Below, piece by piece: positions 9,845 through 19,569 of a stretch of 64,000 nt of DNA. Origin of the DNA: Isoperla grammatica (lineage: Eukaryota; Arthropoda; Insecta; Plecoptera; Perlodidae); assembly GCA_945910005.1 (NCBI GenBank), contig OX246747.1:13958580-14022579 (forward strand), in the 5' to 3' direction. Positions within the stretch are counted from its first letter, which is position 1. Each line of letters opens with the position of its first letter. The notes beneath the pieces are model-generated. The model saw nothing but the letters and a program-made list of their open reading frames with translations, searched no databases and had not been told where the DNA came from. Position numbers and translations under genes: made by a program.

Positions 9845-10870
9845 CTACAGCCCGTCATAGAAATGAGTCACGTGATTGGAACAACCAATTACAGCCTTCC
9901 TTACAAAATAAACTTCTTTAACTAGCTGTAGGTAACTGCAACTGAACGAACTATATATCTCTTTGACAAGGTAGTCTACTATGCTAGGCAGCTCTACACA
10001 AAATTTGACGTCTGCAATACACTCATATATTCTATGCCCGCCCCCGCAGTACGGACATATTTCCCTCATTGCGGTGCAATCATTTGCGATGTGACCAAAT
10101 TCCAGACATTTGAAACAACTCTTTACATGGATGTAGTCTATTATTTTGCACCTGTCCCACCCAATGTTCACTTTCCCATCCTCATCTTTTAACAGGAAAT
10201 GGCGCACCTTTGGGCTACATTCAATGATCAAGTTCACCCTGTGTTCATATTTCCTGCGATTTTCTCGTATTTTTTTTATGTAATCTTTCTCGTCTATATT
10301 TAAGTCACTATTATTCTGCCCTAGAAGCTTTTCTTGAAATATCGTCGCCATCGATATCCGCCTTCCTTACACCAATAATCACTAATCGCGGATTAAATTT
10401 CTGAGGTTCATTGACCTCGTAGTTGTCACCCATGACCGCATCCACCTTTTCCCTAAGTACACCAAGAGCAACATCATCAGTCAACCCAATTAAAATACCA
10501 CCATCACGCACCGTCTTCACCGTTGAGATGCCTATTTTCATCCACCCTGGGTCCATATTCTTTTTGATCTCGTCATACGTAATGGACGAGTTTTGTTCCC
10601 TATCGCGCGGCTTGATAATTATCCTGGACTGTGGATGTTATTGTTTGCTTTCCTTCTGTACTCGCATTGTTTGTCTCTTTCCCTCTAGCCGATGTCGCAA
10701 TCACGTGGCTTGTCGTTGCAGTGAACTTGGGCCCCTGGTTCGCTTCTTCTTCTCGATTATTTATGGAATTCTTCCTCGTAGCAATTTCGTCTTCTAGTCT
10801 TGATACTGCGTTTTTGAGAAGTTTGTTAGACACACTTATTGCTTCTATACTCGTCGTACAACATCTTCGG
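9845..10870 (-). pseudogene. LINE ORF1 with CCHC zinc knuckles, frameshifted
   Basis: This is an ORF1/gag-like nucleic-acid chaperone of a non-LTR element. The N-terminal third (about 10870-10615) is charged and helix-forming (KLLKNAVSRLEDEIATRK). A central RNA-binding-like part contains ILIGLTDDVALGVLREKVDA and NPRLVIIGV. The C-terminal part has two Cys knuckles, CFKCLEFGHIANDC and CPYCGGGHRIYEC. The parts lie in different frames, with breaks near 10610 and 10345. The knuckle order CX2CX4HX4C then CX2C..HX4C fits Jockey/I-type ORF1. It is a different lineage from the ORF1 at 498-1286, which has a PRE_C2HC-type region. Confidence 0.8.
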
Positions 10871-10993
10871 TAATGCTTCCGTCACGGGTGGGTGAGCGGC
10901 AGCCAACCAGCGACCGTGTCTAATTCAGATACCTGCTCGGGTTGGCCGAGACCGTAAACACGTCATTGATTGATGACGAAAGCATTACCGAAG
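10865..10993. mobile_element. Small inverted-repeat (MITE-like) element
   Basis: The sequence starts with CTTCGGTAATGCTTCCGTCA (10865-10884) and ends with its near-perfect inverse, TGACGAAAGCATTACCGAAG (10974-10993), with 19 of 20 positions pairing. The interior (about 90 bp) has no coding capacity. The flanks CAACAT and TTGTT suggest the inverted repeat may extend slightly, and no clear target duplication was found. Superfamily unknown. Confidence 0.65.
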
Positions 10994-11040
10994 TTGTTTT
11001 GCGAGACCTATAGTAACCTTTTCAGAAGCACATTTTAACT

Positions 11041-11403
11041 CCTGTCTGGGCCCGGGGAAGAATAGGCCCAGAGTGACTCTGCTCGTCGTAAGAGGCGACA
11101 AAAGGAGACCCGTCTCGGCCCGGGGTAGAATAGGCCCAGAGTGACTCTGCTAGTCGTAAGAGGCGACCAAAGGAGACCCCCCCCTCCCCCTCCACTGCCC
11201 CACTGAAGATTTCTCCTCCCGCTTGGCCCTGCCCTCCCTTGCTGGACTCTCATAATATGACGACCCACGCGATGTAGAATGGATCTGATTCGGATGTGGC
11301 TTTATTCTTCATCATCATCTTTCTCATCTTCATTACCACCCGCTCATCGTCTCGATTAGCCATTGTTTCAAAAATATGAGACGTTAAGCCCCATTAATCA
11401 ATC
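11041..11403 (+). mobile_element. Retroposon with head C and body B
   Basis: It has the same architecture as 9237-9603: two tandem leader units with GAATAGGCCCAGAGTGACTC and GTAAGAGGCGAC, then body B and the shared tail ending in CCATTAATCAATCAATC. The short flanking repeat TTAACT (just before, and at about 11409) may be a decayed target duplication. Confidence 0.75.
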
Positions 11404-11522
11404 AATCTTAACTAGGCTAGGCTTAAGCTAGGCCCTAGCCATTGATTCTATGAATGAAGGCAGAATCTACTTACCGCCTTGATGGATGCGTTTTTGGGGC
11501 TACAGGCCCATTAATCAATCAA

Positions 11523-11790
11523 TCAATTGACCGACTCTGCCACCATTTCCCTCGCACGGTCCTTGTGTGCCTTTGTCAGAGTAGCACAGAACTCTCCATT
11601 CATAGTGGCACTTCGTAGCTGTACCTCACGTACAAGCACTAATTTCTCTTCAGAATTATTGAAGAATTCGTCAACAGAATTATCTTTGCCAGTTAAGTCA
11701 TTTAGTGGTTCAATTACTAACTTCGCACACTTCACGTGTATTCTTTGATCACATACCGCACATGTCAATCCATTTACTACTTTTTTAGCA
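11523..11790 (-). pseudogene. Unidentified fragment with a PHD/zinc-like Cys-His cluster
   Basis: The reading frame starts with CAKKVVNGLTCAVCDQRIHV and KCAKL, giving C-x9-C-x2-C-x4-H-x2-C, which resembles the start of the PHD-like finger at the N-terminus of some LINE ORF1s. A stop precedes it. The rest (SVDEFFNNSEEKLVLVRE) is charged and unassigned. Only the Cys/His spacing supports this call. Confidence 0.3.
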
Positions 11791-11898
11791 CACTAAATAA
11801 ATACACTTGGACACTGTTTTTATTTTGGAGCTCCCTTCAGCCTTGTCTGCGGCCGCCGACATCTTGAAACTTAATCCTTTATTACTTATTTTTTTTTT

Positions 11899-12435
11899 CG
11901 CCCTGTTACGCATTGCATTACAAACACTAGGTAATGTAGTAGTTACAGGTAGATCTACTCCTAATAATCAAGACTGAAGTAATTAGAAACATCACTGATT
12001 TAGAAAAATCGTCTCACATTTTTAGGGAGTAAAGTAACATGTAGGAGGACACGGATTTGAAAGGGGTAGTAGAAGAAGTGGTAGGTCTCATTTAGTTCCC
12101 TCGTATGACAGGCAGAGTCATCCTAGGTGACATAGTACTGATAACAACAATCGTTACCAACTGATGGATACTTCGGATTGTTTATAAAAACACAGCAAAC
12201 CCTCCCTCAGCACATGCATGACTAGGGCAACAACCAAAGACATATGGTGAGGAAAGTGAACCTGAAGAGATATGGGCAATAGAACAATATGGCTGTAGCA
12301 AGTGATTACAAAAACGAATAGAATAGGTATTATTCTTACTATTCGTGTATTAAATTATCTGGAAATGCTAACGCCCTGTTAGGCATTGCATTACAAACAC
12401 TAGATACCGGAACTGTAGTTGTAGTAGGTAGAACT
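11899..12435. repeat. Pair of 60-bp direct repeats
   Basis: CGCCCTGTTACGCATTGCAT begins at 11899 and a close copy with one early change begins at 12372. Both continue into CAAACACTAG and GTAG-rich sequence. The roughly 410 bp between them has no recognisable gene. The origin of the pair is unknown. Confidence 0.55.
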
Positions 12436-12696
12436 AGTTAGAACTAAAATGTAATTCCCCTCGTGCCGAACGAACCTGACCTATTAATCAACCAAGAACA
12501 AGGGGTTGGGCAAATAATGACAGCAACGTATCCTAGATGTGTGTCTAAGCTTTGTCTTCAGGTGGCTCTCGCCCAAGGCAATTGTAGGTAAAATGTAATT
12601 CCCCTCTCTCGCAAGGGGTGGTAAAATAATAAAAGCGTTCGGCTTGGAACTCTACGTACATCGTGGAGGCCCTTGGGCGCTTGGGCCTAGTTCTAC

Positions 12697-13134
12697 TTAC
12701 TGACCAAGCCCAGGCCTACCTTGTTTGAGGGTTACGATGAAGTTTGCATCCTCCAAAGAGAAGCGAATGTAGTTTAAAGCAAGCTCCGTAAGTCTTTTGC
12801 TTACTTGCGTCAGGACCCTACTACAACTAGGTTGGCTTATGCCACAAGTGTCCCCCAAAACGTGTTGGAAGGACCCTGAAACATAAAACCTGAGGATTGT
12901 CAGTATTTGTGTGGGCACTGGCAATGAATCAATGCGTGCTGAAGGCCTGACAAGGTGATCGTTCAGCAGCTCGCACAGTTCCAAGATGACATGTCTTGGA
13001 AACCTGTAATATATTATCAAATGCTAGTCTGCTACATTAAGAGTATCAAGACGATCTCTCAAAACTCGCCTTGGTCTCGGCACTGCTTCGTCCTCACGTT
13101 CTTCCTCGTCAATTATAAAAGCCGCGTTAAACAT
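12697..13134 (-). pseudogene. PIF/Harbinger-like transposase, N-terminal exon with internal stop
   Basis: The frame begins at 13134 (MFNAAFIIDEEEREDEAVPR), continues RVLRDRLDTLN, and meets a TAG at 13024-13026. It then resumes with YYRFPRHVILELCELLNDHL, the helical region before the DDE domain, and LRFYVSGSFQHVLGD with GISQPSCSRVL. This is the order seen in HARBI1-like transposases. Near 12715 the coding sequence meets CAAG|GTAGGC, a plausible splice donor, and no second exon with the DDE domain was found. The stop marks it as dead unless it is a sequencing error. Confidence 0.8.
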
Positions 13135-13449
13135 TGTGTGTCCTAGTCCTAGTCCTAGTCCTTAACCTACCCGTGCGATGAGGAAAGGCTACTTTGAGGT
13201 TATAATTTTAGGCAGAGGTGTTCTTCTCTTTGGCATTCACACTGAAAGAGAAAGCCGATTTGGCCAGATATTTTTGTCCCTTTTAAATGGAATGCACTAT
13301 ATGCTCCACGAACTCATACACACTGTAAATTCGGTCGTTTTTTTTAAGTCTGCGTATACATACACCGAAATCACAGTTTAATAAAAATATTGCATTTAAG
13401 CAGTCTTAATATCGCTGTTGACTTTGTTCCTAACTAATACAAAAACTTC

Positions 13450-13605
13450 CCAATCTTTCCCCTTTCGTCACGCTCCCTCCTACTTGCCCCTTTCCTCCAA
13501 ACAGTCCCCTTTTTTATCTTCATATATCACCCACTCATTGTGTCGATTAGCCTCGTTGCAAAGATATGAGACGTTAAGCCCAAATATCTATCTATCTATC
13601 TATCA
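13450..13605 (+). mobile_element. 5'-truncated retroposon, body A plus tail
   Basis: Body A (CACGCTCCCTCCTACTTGCC) and the tail (TCGATTAGCCTCGTTGCA) are followed by a (TATC)n run. The ribozyme head is missing. It abuts the LINE endonuclease fragment at 13606. Confidence 0.8.
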
Positions 13606-13990
13606 TTAACACCATTAAATTGTTTGAATCTACTTTTTGCCTTATCACGTTTTCTCATGTGCTCCCTTAACGTGACATCAATCCACGGTGCTGGGGGTTT
13701 AGTAACCTTGATACTACGTTCTGGGGCATGCGCATTCACCAGAGTATTAATAATTGAGTTTACATGATTAAGTTTTGTATTTATGTCGATCATTTCCCTT
13801 TCACTACCCCAGGACGCAGCGTTCGCGTCCCCACTAAATGCTGTCATGTCTATATTATGTAACTTCATTACTTGTTTATCCATGGAGGTCTTTTTACTAA
13901 TTACAATGTTATATTTGATGCATGTAAGGTTATGGTCGGAAGTGCTGATGGGAGGGAGCTGAATATTTTGAATTATAAGTGAGGAATCTC
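13606..13990 (-). pseudogene. LINE endonuclease C-terminus and EN-RT linker
   Basis: The fragment contains PISTSDHNLTCIKYNI, whose SDH is the conserved C-terminal motif of apurinic-type LINE endonucleases. The linker NTLVNAHAPERSIKVTKPPA and PWIDVTLREHMRKRDKAKSR follows, the typical region between endonuclease and reverse transcriptase in Jockey-like elements. It is bounded at the low side by a retroposon tail and at the high side by the ribozyme-headed element at 14001. The flanking LINE sequence was not found beyond either, so the fragment is rearranged. Confidence 0.8.
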
Positions 13991-14000
13991 ATACATTAAT

Positions 14001-14146
14001 CCTGCCCATGGACTGCTACCTTATCGCGGGGGGCAGGTTTGCGTGCTTTAATGATTCCTGGAGCTATGCCAGCGGAAGCGTATGCTTCTGGTAGGGCCAC
14101 CCAAGCCGGACTGGTCGAGGAGGAGAGGTCAGACGAAGTGCAGTCC
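14001..14146 (+). ncRNA. HDV-like ribozyme head (predicted)
   Basis: P1 CCTGCCC/GGGCAGG and P2 GGACTGC/GCAGTCC are intact, and CGAA is present. J1/2 reads AT. The P3 3' strand is GGG in place of GGT, which loses one of three pairs. Confidence 0.65.
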
Positions 14147-14372
14147 ACACCCCAATCCCCTTTCCCCCCCACTGTCCCATTGAATGTTTCTCCTCCCACT
14201 TGGCCCTGCCCTCCCTTGCTGGACTCCCGTATGACGACTCACGCGACGTACAATGGATCTGATTCGGATGTGGCTTTATTCTTCATTATCATCTTTCTCA
14301 TCTTCATTTTCACCCGCTCATCGTCTTGATTAGCCATCGTTGCATAAATATGAGACGTTAAGTCCCATTAAT
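14001..14372 (+). mobile_element. Ribozyme-headed retroposon, body B
   Basis: Head at 14001-14146, then body B (CACTGTCCCATTG, CACTTGGCCCTGCCCTCC, GATTCGGATGTGGCTTTATT) and the tail with ATTAATTAATC. Body B differs from body A throughout, although head and tail are shared. A target duplication cannot be defined because the left flank (CATTAAT) resembles the tail repeat. Confidence 0.82.
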
Positions 14373-14374
14373 TA

Positions 14375-14900
14375 ATCATGCAATAAAACAATAAGTAACG
14401 AGTTAACTAGTTGAAGCGCCCTTAAACCCAATAAACTCAACTCAAACTAAACTCAAAAAACTAGGTCTAGGCCCTAGGTAGACCTAGGCTTTGTACAAAT
14501 AATAATAATAATAATAGCGTCTTTATTTTTTTTTCTTTAACATACAAAATACAACTGCTCTGGTATATGAAGGAATACATTAGGAGATAAAAATATTATG
14601 AAAAGAAAAAAAAATTGGCGAATTTAAGTACATATGTACTTTTCTTACAATAGGCAACACGCGTACGATTTTTTTGTTAAACCAAACACTTAGTTTAATA
14701 GTATTAGATACAAAAAGTATATTAATGCAAGTCGCATGTAAAAAATAAATTTTTAAATAGGTTTAATGTGGTCGCATTTATTGAAGTTTAAACTGGGAAT
14801 CTGAAACGCGTACGGGCGGCTGTGACGCAATGGTTCTGTAGACTTGGCAGAACAGACCAATCGCTGAGGCGGTGAGCGTACACAGTACAAAACCATGACG
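14375..14900. other. No gene recognised
   Basis: AT-rich sequence with an (AAT)n run near 14500-14515 and a poly-T tract near 14526. Nothing else is supported. Confidence 0.4.
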
Positions 14901-14911
14901 TCAAATCCACT

Positions 14912-15057
14912 CCTGCTCAAGGACTGCCACCTTATCGTAGTGGGCAGGTTTGCGTGCTTTGTTGATCCCGAGAGCTATGCCGGCGGAAGCGTATGCTTCT
15001 GGTAGGGCCACCCAAGCCGGACTGGTCGAGGAGGAGAAGTCAGACGAAGTGCAGTCC
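14912..15057 (+). ncRNA. HDV-like ribozyme head with a wobble in P1 (predicted)
   Basis: P1 is CCTGCTC with GGGCAGG, so one C-G has become U-G and pairing is kept. P2 GGACTGC/GCAGTCC and CGAA are intact. One P3 pair is lost (AGT for GGT). Confidence 0.65.
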
Positions 15058-15294
15058 ACACCCCAATCCCCTTTCCCCCCCACTGTCCCATTGAATATTT
15101 CTCCTCCCACTTGGCCCTGCCCTCCCTTGCTGGACTCCCATATGACGACTCACGCGACGTACAATGGATCTGATTCGGATGTGGCTTTATTCTTCATTAT
15201 CATCTTTCTGATCTTCATTATCACCCGCTCATCGTCTCGATTAGCCATCGTTGCATAAATATGAGACGTTAAGCCCTATTAATCAATCAATCAA
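14912..15294 (+). mobile_element. Ribozyme-headed retroposon, body B, with 11-bp TSD
   Basis: The element is flanked by TCAAATCCACT at 14901-14911 and 15295-15305. It begins at the first P1 base (CCTGCTC) and ends in a (TCAA)n tail. Head at 14912-15057, body B to about 15230, then the tail. This copy shows that body B elements also insert as complete units with the ribozyme at the border. Confidence 0.87.
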
Positions 15295-15305
15295 TCAAAT
15301 CCACT

Positions 15306-15800
15306 CAACATGGCGGCGGCTCGTTTTTCGCGCCCTTTTATTTATCGTTACTAAACCAATTATTTTGAGGCATAGACTGATCTGTTTTTCAAAATTCAAA
15401 GACACAAAATTATTAAATGAGAGACAAGGTATTTAAAAACCGATAACAATTTTCATACGCGTGTTCCCTATTAACTCTTCTTAAAATTACACTAAATGAA
15501 GTACCTATAAAACTGACATTATCATATGATTATTCAATCTTAAAAACTAGACATGTAAGGGTGAAGTACACTAAACAGTTTTTCTTTAAACTTATAATCT
15601 AATTTTAAAATAGAGTTAAAGACTAAAGTTCAACTAAAAAAAGAAAAGGAAGTTGAAAACAATACAAAGTACATTAGAATGATGGCATAGAAACTAGATG
15701 TGATATTATAGTTATGTATAAATATATAATCTTGATTCAAATCTAAACTAAAAGTAGCAGGGGAAAAAGTCACAAGTCACACAAAAAAGTCACAAGTCAC
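15306..15800. other. No gene recognised
   Basis: AT-rich sequence with no supported feature. A short duplicated GTCACAAGTCACA motif occurs near 15769-15800, and AGGCCTAG motifs cluster at 15811-15876. Confidence 0.4.
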
Positions 15801-15884
15801 AAAGACCTTGGGCTAGGCCTAGCATAGATAGGCCTAGTAGGGGGCTTGGCTTAGGCCTAGCCTAGGCCTAGGCCTTATCCTTAC

Positions 15885-16130
15885 CTTCAAATGAACAGGA
15901 ATTGACGACCTGCGCATTCTCCTACGCAAATGAGGCAGTAGACGATCTATTATATACACAACTGCTTCCTTACAATTTCGAAATATTTCTCTAAAGCGTT
16001 GATCTGACATTTCAAAGGGGTTAAAGGTGTCACGCAAATGTCTCCTATGAAGGCGCCAATACTGCCTGTCCTCTGCATTATGCTGATTTAATACGTCTAG
16101 CAAACGAAACATTGCCTCAACGTTAGCCAT
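15885..16130 (-). pseudogene. PIF/Harbinger-like transposase, first exon
   Basis: The 82-codon frame starts MANVEAMFRLLDVLNQ, followed by RRHLRDTFNPFEMSDQRFRE and IFRNCKEAVVYIIDRLLPHL, the N-terminal region of Harbinger transposases. It ends at SSIPVHLK with AAG|GTAAGG, a consensus splice donor, at 15885. It is a different lineage from the copy at 12697. The following exon with the DDE domain was not found downstream, where retroposons occupy the sequence. The first Met was chosen because the upstream part reads into a truncated retroposon from about 16170. Confidence 0.75.
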
Positions 16131-16169
16131 TGCAGAGCTTGACAAGTGACAACTAAACTCCGTTTGACA

Positions 16170-16246
16170 GCCCAATCCCCTTTCCCCCCACTGTCCCATT
16201 GAATATTTCTCCTCCCACTTGGCCCTGCCCTCCCTTGCTGGACTCT
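16170..16246 (+). mobile_element. Retroposon body B fragment
   Basis: CCCAATCCCCTTTCCCCCC to CTTGCTGGACTC matches body B only, without head or tail, and ends in a (TCTA)n run at about 16244-16262. Confidence 0.7.
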
Positions 16247-16597
16247 ATCTATCTATCTATCTCGGTATAGTGAAAACAGCATATAGTCAATTGCCTTTTC
16301 ACCAGGACACGAACAAATTCATTAAAAAAAAACTGATCAAATAATTGTGTTTTAAAATCGTATTCCATCAATCCTAAGATAGCAACCTATAGCATACTAC
16401 ATTTTGGTGTACTTGACAAATATGGTCTAGAGGTGTAATTACATAAACGTAAAGACTTTTGAAGCTATCGGTACACGTAAAAAATAAAAGTGTAGTTTTT
16501 TTTAAACCACTTTTTGCAGACATAATATCAATGTTTATCAACATTCATCAAAAAAACTTAATTTAAAAAAGTTAAGTTACCTAGATACCTTCACCTT

Positions 16598-16872
16598 AAG
16601 TTCCTAAGGTACATTTTAATACAGTGCCAACATCTATCTGATGTACACGTTCTCCTGTATTACGTTTCAAATAATGTATGTTGTAGAATGTAGAGTATGA
16701 AGGTATTAAGTTCCTTAGTTACATTTAAATACAGTGCCAACATCTATCTGATGTACACGTTCTCCTGTATTACGTTTCAAATAATGTATGTTGTAGAATG
16801 TAGAGTATGAAGGTATTTAAGTCCCTTAGCTACATTTAAACACAGTGCCAACATCTATCTGATGTACACGTT
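16598..16872 (+). repeat. Tandem repeat, period about 110 bp, 2.5 copies
   Basis: The motif ACAGTGCCAACATCTATCTG recurs at 16621, 16731 and 16842. The units carry GATGTACACGTTCTCC and GAAGGTATT landmarks and are nearly identical. No reading frame runs through them. Confidence 0.85.
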
Positions 16873-16879
16873 CTTTACC

Positions 16880-17600
16880 AAGTATAAAATATTTTTTACA
16901 ACTAGGTTTATTTTGTATGTACTACATAATTAACACAATAAAGATATTTTCAACGTGAATTAGATGAGCTGTTACTTTGACAGAGAAAAATGAGGCCTAT
17001 GGGCCATATGTTCAACAACCCCAGTCCATTAGCATTTGATTAATGTGATTTAAAATTATTAGGGCTTATAGTTATTTTATGAAATAAGAAGGAAATGTAT
17101 TTATGTCTGTCTTGGTACAGGCTCCGACATAATTAAATCAAGGGTAATAGAGAAGTACTTATTTCCAGTACAGTCGGTATCAATTCCGAGTTGTTCGGTT
17201 GTGTGGACATAACCAGAATAACCGTTCACCAGATTCAACATGTCTGCCCGTTTTTTTGGATATTGTGTTCCCAATTGGAATTTTTTTTAAACACTTGGTC
17301 CTAGGTGAGGACATTAAATTAGGCTTGTCATATATTATTGGCTTCATTAAACACACTCTAACTTCAGTGCAGGCTTATAAGTCTAGAACTTAAGCCTACA
17401 GAGAGCGTGTTCTTTACCCAAGCTAGGCAGCCTGGGCCATAGGCAAACCGCATCACTTGATAGCGTTCATGGTGCTCGAGGTCACTTGGTGCGCATTAGC
17501 GCACGAATGATCCTAAAGAGAGGTCTATTACAGAGGTACCTTTACTACTCTTGATTTATGTGTCGGCGAGTGCTTATTCACAATTAATAGTACCTAGCCT
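16880..17600. other. No gene recognised
   Basis: Ordinary AT-rich sequence. The short plus-strand frame near 17199-17393 has no recognised motif. Confidence 0.4.
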
Positions 17601-17622
17601 AGCATAGCCTACTGTAACTCAC

Positions 17623-17788
17623 GCGTCATTATTTTCCAATGTGCTCCAAGATGATTTTTCTGAATCAACAAAAGCAAGATTAATGATTTTTTTTTTCTGG
17701 CAGATTCCATGCTATTGGTTTCCAATTTACGTTTAGCGTACCGCCGGTTGTTTCTAACGGAGTTTGACAGTTGAGTACAAAAGGAAGC
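17623..17788 (-). CDS. Predicted exon 2 of an unidentified gene
   Basis: The exon follows TTTATTTTTCAG (acceptor) and encodes ASFCTQLSNSVRNNRRYAKR, KLETNSMESARKKK. It ends at a GTGAGT donor (17617-17622). It shares phase 0 with the exon at 17878-18114. A run of ten A near 17690 is a likely indel site: the frame after it could instead read AFVDSEKSSWSTLENND. The NNRRYAKRKL pattern fits the C-terminal part of SAMD3-like or BEN-associated animal proteins, from memory and with low certainty. Confidence 0.45.
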
Positions 17789-17877
17789 CTGAAAAATAAA
17801 TAAATAATGCATTGGAATTGGTACGTCATACTATCATTAGTCTACCTCAGGTAGGTCTTAGAAATAGGCCTACGTAC

Positions 17878-18114
17878 CCATGGTTTTGAGCTGGCATGTT
17901 TATCAGCAAGTTCAGGATATGCTTCTACGATGGTTCGAGACAGGTTCTGATGTGACGATCTAGGTTCTGTAATAAGATTTTTTAAGTGTTGTGCACATTC
18001 TCTCACAATTTTATTAGTGTTAATCAACACTAACTTTTTATCCAAGTTCGACTGCAATGTCTGACTAAACTTTGGAAGTGCACAAGGGTATCGCAGTTTT
18101 GCTTCTACAGATGC
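17878..18114 (-). CDS. Predicted exon 1 of an unidentified gene (SAMD3-like region)
   Basis: A 79-codon exon lies between TTGTGTTCCAG (acceptor) and GTACGTAG (donor) and starts and ends in phase 0. It encodes ASVEAKLRYPCALPKFSQTL and NKIVRECAQHLKNLI, then SRTIVEAYPELADKHASSKP. The pattern of a basic helix, then IV..YP.L.D and W, resembles the part after the SAM domain in uncharacterised SAMD3-like proteins. No upstream exon was identified. It may belong to a host gene or to a transposon-derived multigene family. Confidence 0.45.
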
Positions 18115-18119
18115 CTGGA

Positions 18120-18775
18120 ACACAACAAAAATTACAAAACAATATTCAACTCTTGCATCCATAATATGTATTAATATATCAACAGTAAAAGTGCACAATA
18201 GTGGCGACACCGTTTCGCGTCTCCCCCCCCCCCCCAGTCAACAGCAGCATGAGAAAAGTAACTAGGGTCTAGCCATTTTGAAACCTCACGAGAGTAGCTT
18301 TCGGGTCTGCTCTTAAAAAATATGGTTAATTTACACCTACATGCCGTCACGCATCGGAGACATTTTCAATGTGAGTCATTTTCTTGTCAAATAGTTTTTG
18401 ATAGAAAATACATAGTTTTTGTTTTATGTTAGTTAGGGACTGCTATTTACAGTACTATATTAGTTACTACATACATACATTATTTTTGTACTTCTTATGC
18501 CAAAGATGGCCTGTTCAGCCATTCCTATTGTCTAAGTATCCAATATAAAAAGGCTTCCTTTTAACATATAACATTTTATGAACGGCTAGAAAGTAATTGC
18601 ATACCATCGTTATTTGGAACCATCAAACCCCCTTCAATATCCATGTCCTCAGGAAGGTTTGAGACATTCATTGCCTCAGGACCATTGTTCTGATTTTCAT
18701 TTGTGCAAACCAACATTTCTTTCTTTTATATACATCTTCACGTAAGAGACATAACAATCTTTGTCCAACAATAAT
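18120..18775. other. No gene recognised
   Basis: A poly-C run of 14 lies near 18222. The rest shows no supported feature. Confidence 0.4.
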
Positions 18776-18778
18776 CAA

Positions 18779-18912
18779 ATCCTCACGCACCCTCCTACTT
18801 GCCCCTTTCCTCTAAAGAGCCCCCAATTTCATCTTCATATATCACCCACTCATTGTCTCGATTAGCCTCGTTGCAAAAATATGAGACGTTAAGCCCAAAT
18901 AACTAACTAACA
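18779..18912 (+). mobile_element. 5'-truncated retroposon, body A plus tail
   Basis: It begins in body A (CCTCACGCACCCTCCTAC) and ends with ATGAGACGTTAAGCCC and an AACTAACTAAC run. The ribozyme head is absent. Confidence 0.8.
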
Positions 18913-19185
18913 CCGTGCTTTTACGTTTGTCAGCAGGAAGGATGATAATGGATCCGTCTCCTTCGAGATCTTTAAGGAAGAACGCTCTTGGCTACTTAAA
19001 TTCCACTTGGCATTCAAATATTGTTTTAAAGATCTTTTATCTCAGCCCTAACACTGTCTCTCTCAACCGATACAGCTGTACTACGCTTAAGAAGAAAAAT
19101 GCAGCAGAGTTGGCGAAGGGAATCTAGTAGACTTGCTAAATTTAAACTATTTTTTTTCTTGCATTGAAACAACCCCGAAGCTGTT

Positions 19186-19563
19186 GTGAAGCTGTGTGTG
19201 AAGCTGCGAAGCCGAGACAGTTTTTGGGCTCTTTGCCATGACAACCGAAATTTTAGCTTCATTTTTACAGATGGCTTTAAAACAGGGACGAAGGCTGGCT
19301 GTGCCTATTACTGTGGTGATACACGTGCCGGTTTTTGTCTTCACGCTATATGCTCTGTGTTTACTGCTGAGTTGTATGCCATACAGGAAGCTCTCAAGTA
19401 TGTCATGCGACGCGACATTGGAGGCTATATGATATGCTCCGACAGTCTAAGTGCACTCCAGGCAATCCACGTCATGTACCCTACTCATCATCTCGTCATC
19501 GATACCACAAGTCGCGACAAGTCCGCACCAAAACATTACCTCGATTCTTTTGTGCATATGTGA
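19186..19563 (+). pseudogene. RNase H domain of a non-LTR retrotransposon
   Basis: The open frame encodes the RNase H that removes RNA from the RNA-DNA hybrid in Jockey/I-group LINEs. Catalytic positions are visible: FIFTDGFKTGTKAGCAYYCG (first Asp), VFTAELYAIQEAL (Glu) and ICSDSLSALQAI (Asp). The usual TDGSK is TDGFK. No reverse transcriptase precedes it and the domain stops before its end, so this is an isolated fragment of about 125 residues. Confidence 0.85.
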
Positions 19564-19569
19564 ATATGT

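Noticed and set aside
14039..15258. ORFs starting MRALMIPGAM or similar in many places
   Set aside because: They recur in every ribozyme-headed retroposon and run through the structured head and low-complexity body. The same peptide at many loci reflects the repeat, and the frames break between copies.
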